Assembly: GCA_029964075.1 (NCBI GenBank)
Contig: CM057136.1
Coordinates: 2,852,001 to 2,916,000, forward strand
Direction of reading: 5' to 3'
DNA from: Patiria pectinifera
Lineage: Eukaryota > Echinodermata > Asteroidea > Valvatida > Asterinidae
Length of the DNA stretch: 64,000 nt
Shown here: in pieces, positions 12,901 to 24,900 of the stretch
Layout: every line of letters begins with the position of its first letter
Numbering within the stretch: the first letter of the stretch is position 1
Position numbers and translations under genes: made by a program
The notes under the pieces: generated by a model
What the model was told of the DNA's origin: nothing
Seen by the model: the letters and a program-made list of their open reading frames with translations, nothing else
The model's database searches: none

Positions 12901-15900
12901 TTTAGAAGAATTGTGATACCAAAATAGCCCGATTCGGTCCTTTAGTTTTTGCTGCAGAGCCTATTTTGTGAGGGATACTTCTTTCATGCATGTTATTACA
13001 TAACAATCCTTCTATCAATTACAATGGTTTACACGGTTTATTAAATCATCGGGACAAAAATGACCCCCACCTTCACAAAATAGGCTCTAGAACAAAAACT
13101 ACTGGACCGAATCGGGCGATCTTGGTTTCATTTTTCTTCTAAAAAGATTCTCCATGCATTGGTATCGGTGGTTTGAGTCTCAGAGTTGTGGAAGTATGAG
13201 GTTCCGGGTTTTTTTACCACCCTGTATAATTTCGTGGAGCTAAAGCCAGAATTCTGTTTTTTTTATGTTGTTTTGGGGAAAACTCTGTAATTTTAAAAAC
13301 AATTTTAATAAAACGGGTACATGTCGTCATTCAGCCAATAGGCAAATCCGTTGTTTGTTGGTTGATCATTGCTCATTAGCCAATAAAAAAATTGGGTATG
13401 TGGTAAATATTGTCAGCTCACCGAGTACAGTTTTCTGCACGGACGCACCACATTCACATGTGTATAATCAGTGATAATTTACAAGCCAAGTCTAGAGATT
13501 CCTTGGAGTTTGTGAAGTTAGTTAACCACATAACTCATTGGATGTTTCTCCTCAGAATCTGAGATACTACTCCGGCAGTGACTCTCTTTCGGGTCGTTAC
13601 AGCACCCCGCAGGGCGGCAAGTATCGCAGCGCCATGCTCAGCCCCACAGGCTTCGACTCGCGCGCCAGCACCCTGAACCGCGACATCCCGCTCAGCGAGG
13701 CCGAGGAGTCCTTCGTGGACGGCGAGATGATCACACGCACCTCCGAGATCACGGTGGAGTCGGCCGCCCCGCTCATGTCATCCAGCCCCGCGATGCGACA
13801 CTCCCTGAACGTGACCACGCCCGACGGTAAGCGGGTCTCGGTGGGCGAGCCGTTCATCGATGAGGACGGGAAGATACTGGAAGGGATGGTGTATGGACGG
13901 GATGGGCGTCCCATATCCGCTGCTCTGAGTGACAACGCCCCAGTCAACAGCATTCCTATCTTTGCTGGGTAGGTTATTTTCTTGCAAGCACAGTACATGT
14001 TGCTTTTGAGAGCCCCTGTGCGAGAGACACACTGCATGCACACAAAGTCGTACTTTACGTGTACATTACTCTTGAGGACAAGGCATTGTGTTTTTTCTGT
14101 GTCTCTGTAATATAACACTTACTCCCATAGACTAATCACGTAAACTCATGATTGAGGACCGTTTTCAACAAAAGATAAACGATCGAGGTCCACAAAAAAA
14201 TCACCTGTTGCCCCTTTGTCTATCGGTCCTCAGGATGTATGTAGTGCACATTCACCCAGTCGTGTTATCCTATACCTATATGAGGACCTCCTATTGTCAA
14301 GAGTTGTAATGATTCACTAATTTTTGTGACTCGAGTCGAGTCGAGTCATTAGGTCAAAAAGATCGAGTCGAGTCGAGTCAGATATTTAGCTGGAGTCAAT
14401 TCGAGTCACGAATATTTGCACACTACATGTACCGGTATATACCAAAATTAATAAAAGGAGGGCATAAATTTAGCCGGCGTTCGAATCCAAGACCTTTAAT
14501 AAGAAATTGATCAAAGTCAATGATGCAACAACGAATTGGAAAATGTGGATAGTACTTTGTGCCTTTTAGAACCATGAGGTGGGAGTCTGTGAAACGTATG
14601 TTTGTACATGACAAGCAGCTGCTGTACCGTACTGTCTTCGCAAAGTGACGTGAACATAAATTTGCGCTGTAAGTCATTGCAAATACTTTTTGCAAAGTTT
14701 TGCTTTTTTGGGGGGGACTCGAGTCTTATTGACCTTCACTTTAGTCGAGTCGAGTCTTTTGATGAGGGACTGGAGTCGAGTCAAGTCATTTGCTCGCAGT
14801 GACTCGAGTCGAGTCGAGTCATTTACCCATAGGGACTCGAGGTGAGTCGAGACACCAAAAATTGTGACTCGAGTCAGACCCGAGTCGAGTCATTGACTCG
14901 AGTCATTACAACTCTGCCTATTGCTCCCTTCTTTGTTCCTTTTGTTTGTACTTTAACTTGTTTAACTTTTTCTCAACATCTCCCATCATGTTCGTACAAC
15001 CATACTGAAATTTGTATCCTTGTGGAGACATTTCTTTGTTCTCGTGTAGTAAAGTTTTGAGTTTGAAAGTGAAGTTTCAAAATGCTCTTATTTTAATCAG
15101 AATTAATTTCCTTGGCTGAAATTCGGACTCAATATCCCTTTTCTAAAACTCTTCCATTTGCGAAGGATCAACCCACCTTGGAAATTCCTAGTTTTTGAGT
15201 AAAATCCGTATATCTATTTCGTGAAAACCTTGTGGAGATTATTTCTATAGATATCTATAGAAATTGCCCTGTGGAGACGTTTACAATCTTTTGTTCCCTA
15301 TTGTGTGCACGTCTCCAGAGGGCATGGTGTATCAGAAAACCATAAAGTTTGCCTTCGATGAAAGCCTCACATCTACAGCTATTCCAGCTTTAAAACACAG
15401 ACAAATGGCACGTAAATGTCCACAAAATCATCCTGTTCTCATCAAATCATAAATGATAATATCAGAAAAGAGATAGAAAATCAACAATATACTATGTGTT
15501 TCACACTGACGCATAACGCACGATAAATCTGTGCCTTGTACGCGCGCATTTGTTGAAGATGGCACAAGACCACACAAACCTTGATTACTTATCCGGTGCG
15601 CTAACCATATGCGAAACCTCTCTTATTATTGTCATCCATTACTCCTCTTTCCCCCTCCTCCATCAGCTTCCTGATCAGTTTCATGGTCGACGCCCGCGGG
15701 GGCACCATGAAGAGTTGCCGCCTGCCCGGCCTACGCGTGGTCATCCCGCCCAAGCGCGCCTCGGGGCCCACCCGCGTCACCTGCCGACTGATCAAGAAGA
15801 GTAAACTCAGCACGCCCCCTCCTCTTCTGGAGAACGAATCTCTGGCCACGCGAGTGCTTGAGGTCGGACCATCCAACACGCAGTTCCTTGGGTAAGTAGA

Positions 15901-18900
15901 CTTCCATTTTTGTTTCTTTTGAGTGACTGGGCTGTATATTTGCCCTCAAAAAAATTTGTCCAAATTTTGCTACCTATCAAAAAGAAAAAAAATGTAAGTT
16001 TTAACTTTCAAGTTGATTGTTTAAACGGAGTAAATTGGCCTTTTTTGAGAAAAACAGAAATTGTTCTCCCTCCAATTCATTGAGAATGAATTATTAGAAT
16101 GGAGACAACAAAAAGATAATTTATACTTCATCATTTGTACACTTTCAATCAAGAGCTTTTTTTCTTACTTTTTATTCTTTTCACTGATTCTCTTTTTGAT
16201 TTTGGCATAGTGGGCACATTGGTTATTCACATTAATATCATTATTAAGTATTCATGGAAATCATAAAATCAAGCATTTCATTTCTAATTTTGTTTGGGCG
16301 TTTTCCACAAAGATACATGTAGCTAGGCTGCTGATCATTTTAGAGTACTTCATTCCATAGCAAATCATTACCTCTTTTTTTTCTAGGAGCTAAAAGCTAA
16401 TTTTAAATTAGTTGTGAACCTAAGCTTTTTCCTGCCAATTACACAAGCTTCTTGATTAATAACGTGAATTCTTTCAGCTAAACTTAGCATTTAACTGCTA
16501 ACTGTGCTTAAGTAACAGACAGTAAAGTGTTTACTAAAGTGCTTACTATTTTTAGAAGAAAGTTTTGTTTTTCACTTCACTGTCTGCTGTGTTTAGTCTT
16601 GACAACGTATTGACCAAAAAAAATCTTTAAAACAAAACTTGGAATTAAAAAAAAAGCAAAGTGATATGTAAGATTTCTTGCTTGGCATGGTGGAGTATCG
16701 ATATAGTTTTGGTTTGCGGTAACACCGTGTGGTAATAACTATGATAAGCATAGTGATGCAATTAATAGGTTGTTGCCATCAAAAATTGATCCTTGAAGTT
16801 CATTTCCGTCATATTGTTTATGTTCACATATTAATATTTTTGTTTGTTCTTTTCTCTCTACTCGAAAACCGCTACTAAATAAAAAAAACAAAAAACCCTG
16901 CACTCTTTTGAATGCCCATGATAAAATTGCACCGCCCCTTAACAACGCCTTGTGCCCGCCCGCCTTAAACACCCCCAATCCCCAGTGGCCTTGGAAACAA
17001 GCTAGTCCATAGCCCGCCCCTTAACGATGGCGAGCAACTCGTCAGCGGCATCATGGAGTTTGGTCCTCCCGCCGAAAAATTCATTGGGTATGTTGCCCGG
17101 GAAATAACCCCCCAAGAAAGAGAGTCACCTTTTTTTTGTGTCTTGCTGCTGTCGCATGAGGAACCAGACGTTAGACGCCATTGGCCGTGGTGTTTTTTTC
17201 CATGCATTTCATCTTGTCACAGCGTGGTTGCTTTATAAACCCGTGACAGTGTGTCTGTGTTGATTTTTTTTGACTCTGTGATGTGTTACCGTTAGCGTCT
17301 GTGTTCTTCTAGGTAGTTGTGATGTCACTGTTTAGCTTCTAGATACTTGTACCTTTCTCATCAACCTGTTTTCCTGATGCACGGTTTCTAGTAGTCTTTG
17401 GTACCAGACTGGATTTGGAATTTCATTCCCTGTATGCAGCCGGACCACAACAAGCGTGGTCAAGCCGTCGTGGCGGTAGATATTGGTAGATATCCAGTCT
17501 TGGGAATTTCGGCAGCGCTACCAAGGAAAGTTTAAGCAAACCTCACGCGCGCCATATTCCAGCTACATGTTTATTTAATGCGCGCATGTGAGGTAAGCTC
17601 AGAATTTCATGGGTAGCGCTGCCAATATTCCTAAGACTGGATTCATCTTATCGATAGCGACCTCTATTGCTATGTCGGTTTCACCTGCTTGTCAAGGGAA
17701 TAAAAATAAAATCCAAATCCAGTTTTGGACCAAAACTAGTTTCCTAGTGAAAACACTCTCTTTATCACTATAGCAATTTCACACGTAAATGTAAATCAAA
17801 GGACAAGGTCGTGAAATTTTAACAATTTTTTTTAAGGAATATTTGTAAGATTTAATTCCAAGCCTTTTTAAGTTGATAACATGTCAGCAAGTAATGAAGT
17901 GGGTAGGCAATAGAGTTAGTCTTAGGTTTTAAAGAACTAAAGTTAGTTTGGTTACCATTTCAAAACAAGTTACGCATTAGTTAATCTTTTTTTCACTAAG
18001 GACTCTGTAAATAACAACATGCTCTTCTGCAAAACAGAACAGTGATTGACACGCTTGTGACATGGTCCAGTTCTTACTGGCATAAGTTTGTAAACATTAT
18101 GTAGTTTGTAAATGTTCAATAAAGCCTGATGATGACGTCACTCTTTGTTTACATGTGTGCTTTCCTATGGTGCGCAGTGGACCGTGGGCCCCCACTGGCT
18201 CCATAGGAAAGTGCACGTGTAAACAAAGTGTGACGTCATCAGTACAGAGGCTTATTGAAAATTGATTGTAAAGAAGGCCAGCGATTTGCGACTTTGAAAG
18301 TGTGCACTTGTACAGTGCGTCCTGTTGCTATTATGAGAAGGTTACACAATGCAACTACGTACATTCCCTACTTTGTATCAGTTCACTGTACTTCTGTAAA
18401 GTGACAGCATAACCACCTCAGAAAATTGACCAACTTGGAATTGAGCCCGATTCCATTTCTTGACCAATTCCGTCCCTTGGACCAATCCTATAATCCTAAC
18501 CCAATCCTTCAGCGGTCTGGGCAAGAAACGAGTATCACACCCCCCGCTCAATGACATGGAACGTCTGGCCTGCCGTATATTGGAGATGGGTCCGTCAGAA
18601 ACCTTCCTGGGGTAGGTCACCGGTTGCCCATAACTGGTATCCTGCATGGCGGTCTGGAAAGCCAGTTTCAGACTGAAGAAACAAATTTGCTTTTTTTTTT
18701 TGGAACCGTCATTTTGAAAGATTTAAGTCCTGATTTTTTTCGTTTGACTTGAGGTTTTTTGCTTTTTTGCTTTTTTTGTTTTTTTCTTTTTGGCATGGAT
18801 CTAAAAATCACTTTAACATGTAAATCCTTTTGACCATTGATTTAAATTTGACTTTGTACCGGTACTTTACTTAAAAATTAGACTTAATATAAAAATCTGA

Positions 18901-21900
18901 TTTACTTTTAAAAACAAGTTCATTTTTTCTCTTTTTTTAAAAGAGTTTTTCCTCGTAGTTTTGTACATTTTCATTTGCATGAATCAAGTACATTTCCATA
19001 TTTCTTAAAAATTTTTGTCTGAGACATATTTGCTGAATCAACAAATTTTGGATACTGTTTTAATAAGATATGGAGTTAAATGTAAGCCGTGGATAACAAC
19101 AAATCTATGTAGGCTATTTGTGAAAGTAAACACCCCCTACAAATTTAAACAAACAGTTTTAGTAAAATGATTGAAAAGCCGAAGGCTTGGGGAAAACATG
19201 CATTAAACAAAATTACCACAAAATAAAGATCAGGTTTTCAGTACTTTCTGAATAATCTGGTAAGTTTTGAAGTTTTTTTATGTTAAAGCTGTTGAAAGTA
19301 TAGAAAACATTCTGTTAGCTATATAAGTGTCCCCGTACAGATGTCAATTTTGAACGTGAATGTTTGATAGAACATCCAGTCCATTTCTTAACCCGACCTT
19401 ACAACTAGTGTGAAAGTGTCCACAATACACAGGTTGTCACCTTTCTATCGAAGGCTTTCAGTGTGCATTATGTATGCATTCCATTAGCACTGCCCTAAAT
19501 CTGTCCTCATTAGGCAGGTTGGTCACCAAAGCATGTGAATGTTAGAGTTGTGTCTCAAAACTTGGAGTGAACGGAGCTTTGAATCGAACAGCACTTGGGA
19601 AATTCAGATTTTCCTGTGGTAATGGTTTTTTCTCCGCAGAATGGCTAAAGACCGGTTCTAAAGTTGGCACCACGAAACGTTCGCAGCGAGATTCCAAGGA
19701 GTTAAAATGTGTTCAACTTTTGGAAATTTGCAGCGCAAAAAGTTGCCCTGACTTACCAATTCACTTACGTGTTCACTTTCGCGATGGGGTTGAACCGGCC
19801 TTTTACATGTACATTGAAAATAACGTGTGGGTAATTCCAGTGTTATGCATAATGTCCATGTCCAAAAATCAGTGAACAAACCTGAAAATGTATTTTTTCC
19901 AATCTTATATGTGATGCGATCAAGCTACATGTAAATGAGTCGTTTGTCGGGAATTTTTATGTGGAGATACAGGCCAAATTAGGGCCACTCCATCCCATCA
20001 TTCATGTCATTTCATCACATCTCTTGGTGTTCCGACTTCCATAATTTTTGAACTAAAGATGTTATCAGCGTGCGGTTTTCACAGCAGAAGTGCTGAGATT
20101 GTGCTCTTTTGAAATTTGTAATAAAACTGTTTTGACCAGGGTCGACAAACGACTCATGTAGCTTGATCGTATCACATATATCCATCATCTACCAGTAATG
20201 GTCAAGGAGATTACTACTGAATCACTAAGTAGACATCCTCGTTATTTGACTCTGTCATGGACATTATACTTCCTTTCACAATGTTGGAATTGCCTGCGTG
20301 CTGTTTAGGAAACGCGCAGAAAACACGGAATGTCCTTTCGAAAAGGAGCGGTCCAAGTTTTGAGATTTTTTTCGTCATTTTTTTCAATATTTCTCCACCT
20401 TGTTGCAATAAACCATTTTTTTACCCAAGGGATCAATGCAATCCCATTTTGCATGAGGTTTGCATCTTGTGCATGGATGTATTTGATTCACAGTGTTTAG
20501 AGAACAGTTTTGAATGCATTTTGCTTCAGAGTTTCCCACGATTCATGTGTGCATTTTGACGATTTTTTGCATTTGTCGATTGAAGTTTTGCTTTTCTCAA
20601 ATTCCTGGCTTCCATTTTTGACTCCTAAAACTCATACTCTGAAAACCCCAACAAAAAATAAATACATAAATAAATGAGACAAATATAACAATTGTTCGCA
20701 ATTTGTAAGTGGAAAGTTTGCCCCCAAGATGTACATGTACTTCTGGAAGCAGAAGATTTAAGTGCAAAACCTTCTTAACGTCTAAAAAAAATTTGATAAA
20801 ACAGGGGAGTTACGTAAATGGAAGCTAGTTTTGAGAGAAGCAATCTTAAATGTTTTGTCACATGTACATATGACATACTTGCATTACCATGGTAACAGAC
20901 TAACACTTAATACACACGATCCATTGCAACGTTGTCCACACAAATAACAACACAAATAACTCAAATGTTTGGAAGATGCACGTTAATTGGGCTTGATACA
21001 AAAAAAACCCCGCAAAACAGCACAAAACACGATTGCAGGAACGAAATCACATCAGTAGCCTGACTGTAATAAAGTGCATGAATGCTATGAGACAAATGGC
21101 ACCTCTAACATCATCTTGTTATAGAACTTGACAAAAAGCACCCTGCAATGTTGAGGATTTGACCTTTGAAAAACTTTAAAGTAAAGGCTCTTTTAATTAA
21201 TGGTTGAATATCACAATGGTACTTTTATGGTGTTTACAGAAAATTGGCTAGCTTGTGGAAAATAAAGCATATGTGCTGCTTAGGGCACATTCACATGTCG
21301 ATTAGAAGAGATATCGTATTTGGGTTTGGACATTTTTGACAAGGTTGGGAATTTTTTTCTTACACACTCATGCCTTATGCAGTTTATAGCATATTTACTT
21401 TCCATCTGCTTATTGCATTGATTTAAATCTTATACTTTCCTGAATTTCTTTTCTAAGCTGTTCTGGTCCTTTTCTTCTTGCAACTTTTATCTGTTTATGA
21501 CGACCATCTACTTAAAACCTTTAGAGTTTTAAGGACTTTCGTGTGTGTGTGTGTAGAAATTTCCCTTTCTTTATCTTGTCACATTATTCGTGGTTGTCCT
21601 TGCCAAAATTGAATTTACCGGCCATCCTATGTCACAACTACACATTTAACCTGTTATATTTTCCTGCTTTTTTTATTGCTTGCTTATTAGCTTTCTGCTT
21701 TTTTGCCTCAATCTCATCTCTTCGTTATCCTTTCAAAATTTCTATTTCATAAATGTACTATCTTTTGAGACAGTTTTAGAAAGATAATGTCTTGCATCCA
21801 GACTTCAGTGTCTTCAGTAGACCAGTTTTATGCTCTTCTTCCACATATTTCCTTGCAGGTAGTCAGGAGCCAACTCTAAAGTTCACGCTGATACCGTAGA

Positions 21901-24900
21901 ACGCTTCTCTGTAATTTCTTCCAACACAGATTTTCTTTTTCCTTTTCCTTTTTTCCCCCTTTGGCACGCATTTTATTTGCTTTGCTGCAGTCCAAACCTT
22001 CCTGCAGATTCCAGTTCTTATTGTTTCTCAACACAATTACGGTAGCTTTTATTTTATTCTCCAAACCAGAAAACAAAATTCCAGGTCTAAAACTTTGGCA
22101 AACACAATCTCAAGTTGATTGTGAAAGGGTCACTCAGTGTACACTTGACAACAACCGAACGCACCTTTGCACAAAACAACGCGCACAAAATACCCTCATC
22201 ACACTGGTGACGGTTTCACTGAATTGACATGTAAAGCCCAGTTCATACTCGATGCGAATGCAAGTGAATTTGACGTCATGCAACATTCGCTGCGAAATTT
22301 GCCGGAGTTGAAATATGTTCAACTTTTACAAATTCGCAGCGCGAATACTCCCCATGACGTCACAAATTCGCTTTCACTGTCGCTTTTGCACTGAGTATGA
22401 ACCGGGCTTAAGTGTAGTACATGTTAAACAAAAAAAACATATACATGTACCGTACCTTCTTTTATGAAATACTTGAACACAATTCAACTATTGTGAACAA
22501 AATATTCAGATAAAAACAGAGTCCAAAACATTTGCATTTAAAACATTCTCTGTACTGTCAGTATCTCACACACAATATCCAACACGATGACACAACTTTC
22601 ATCGGTTCGCCTTAAAACATCCATTCACAATGTCCGAGGAATTTCTTGCATTCTTCTGACACTTCTCCGTCATTCCTTGATCCCTATAGCCCAGTTCTGA
22701 TCGAGGTACCGCACTTTGCGTCGCTGAGGGGCAAGGAACGCGAGATCGTCATCCTACGGAGCGAGAAAGGTGACACTTGGAAGGAACACTCGTTGGACGC
22801 CAAGGACACGGAGGTCCACAAGGCCTTGGAGGGATACGAGGGGGACGGTAAGACTTAAGTCCAAGTCTAAATTTCTTGTCTAGAGCCATTGTCTAGGTCA
22901 GGGTTCCAACAGTCATGAAAAAATCATGGAAAATCCTAGAATTTAAAGCTACCATGGAAAAGTTATAGATTCATGGAAAGTTATTTCAAGAAAAGAGTCA
23001 TGGAAAAAGTCATGGAATCAACAACAACTCCTACGTGATGATGCGTAGTATTTTTCTGTGGAAGTCTTCAAGTTTGCATTCCAGTTTACCATACTTACTC
23101 TTCCTGTTTGAGCTCCGTGCGCTAACGAAAGAGGGCGCCCTTTTACCTAGCAACGACGTCCCACGGGTGGGACATTTAGCTGGTTGACGCGCACTGTTCC
23201 TTGTGTGTGAATAAAACATAGCTTGCTTAGAGCTTTGACCTACGTAGGCCTCTGAAGACCTGAAACCCCAAAGTTTAAGTTCATGAAATCTTCTCTTTTT
23301 TCCTCATCACAGATGACAACAATGTGAACTCAGACCGGCGCATTTGTCGCATCGTCACCAACGACTTCCCCCAGTACTTTGCAATCATCTCCCGCGTCCG
23401 CCAGGAAACCAATACAATCGGGACTAACGGTGGCATGCTCAGCTCCACCGTCGTACCTCAAGTCCAGGCCGTGTTCCCTGAGGGCACGCTGACCAAGAAG
23501 ATCAAAGTGGGCTTGCAGGTGAGAAATTAACTCTTCACAAGAAGTCCAGTCACAAGAACACACAAGTCCAGTTCTAAGAAATTACAAGTCCAATCACAAG
23601 AAATCACAAGAAATCCCTAGTCATATCACAAGAAAGCCCAAGTACCTTCACAAGAAATGACAAGTCCATCCACAAATCCAATCACAAGAAATCACAAGAA
23701 ATCACAAGAAATGCCAAGTCCTATCACAAGAAATCACAATTCCAAGTACAAGAAATCACAAGTCCAATCATGAGAAATCACAAGCCCAATCACAAGAAAT
23801 CAATCACAAGTACAATTTCAAGAAATCACAAGAAATCACAAGTCCAATCACAAGAAATCACAAGTCCAATCACAAGAAATCACAAGTCCATTCACAAGAA
23901 ATCACAAGTCCAATCACAAGAAATCACAAGTCCAATCACAAGAAATCACAAGTCCAATCACAAGAAATCACAAGAAATCACAATTTCAGTCACAAGAAAT
24001 CACAAGTCCAGTCACAAGAAATCACAAGCAATCACAAGAATTCAGAAATCACAAGAATGCAGAAATCACATGTAATCACAAGTCCAGTCACAACCAAATC
24101 ACAAGTTGGTCACAATTTATTTACAGGCTATGAAAAGTGACACAGGATTGCCTTTGTCAATGGTCATTTACTAATGAACCTCAGTAAGATAAACAAAATA
24201 AAGTCATCAAAATTGTATTTTTATACCAAATTTTCTTTTCAATTAAAAAAAAATATAGGCCCAGCCGGTCAGCAATGAAGTGGTCAAGAAAGTCCTGGGT
24301 AACCGCGTGATGGTCAGTCCCATTGTGACCATCGAGCCGCGCCGACGTAAATTCCACAAGGCCATCACCGTGACGATCCCTATCCCCAACAACCAAGGAA
24401 TCATCAATGGTTACGGTGGGGACACGCCCACGTTGCGATTGCTCTGCAGTATCACAGGTAAAGAAACGCTGGAAACGACTTTGAAATAAGACTAGGATAA
24501 AAATCTTTTAGGTACATATATGTTAAAGGTTACTGGCCTTGACTGCTTTAAACTGGTTTGTACCACTTCAGACCAGTTTTGGACCACTGAAGGTTTTTTC
24601 TTTTGGACCGCAGTACATAAACGCAGCTGGAACAGACTGGTCTCAACTGGTTTTCACTAGTTCACATTAATTTGAGCAACACAGCAGTCATTTCAATGGA
24701 CATAGCCAAAACAGACTGGTTTCAACTGGTTCTCACTAGTTCAGACCAATTCAAGCCACACAGGATATATTTTCCTTTGAGACCTCATTACAAAGTCTCA
24801 GCCGGTTCAGACTGGTTCAAACTGACTCCCTCTTGTCTGAACTGGTTCTGAGCAACCGAGACGCACTGTGGCTGCTCATAGGATGCTCTAGTTCTGTCTT

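Larger units (their letters stand above)
18612..22689. other. Intron 10 (4.1 kb)
   Basis: No exon or third cassette copy was found. It contains a decayed MITE at 19625-19835 and an intact relative at 22234-22409. The remainder is AT-rich sequence with no recognised content. Confidence 0.8.

Noticed and set aside
14702..14912. A functional DNA-binding array from the gactcgagtc words
   Set aside because: The words lie within a hAT-like element at both ends and are best explained as its subterminal repeats.
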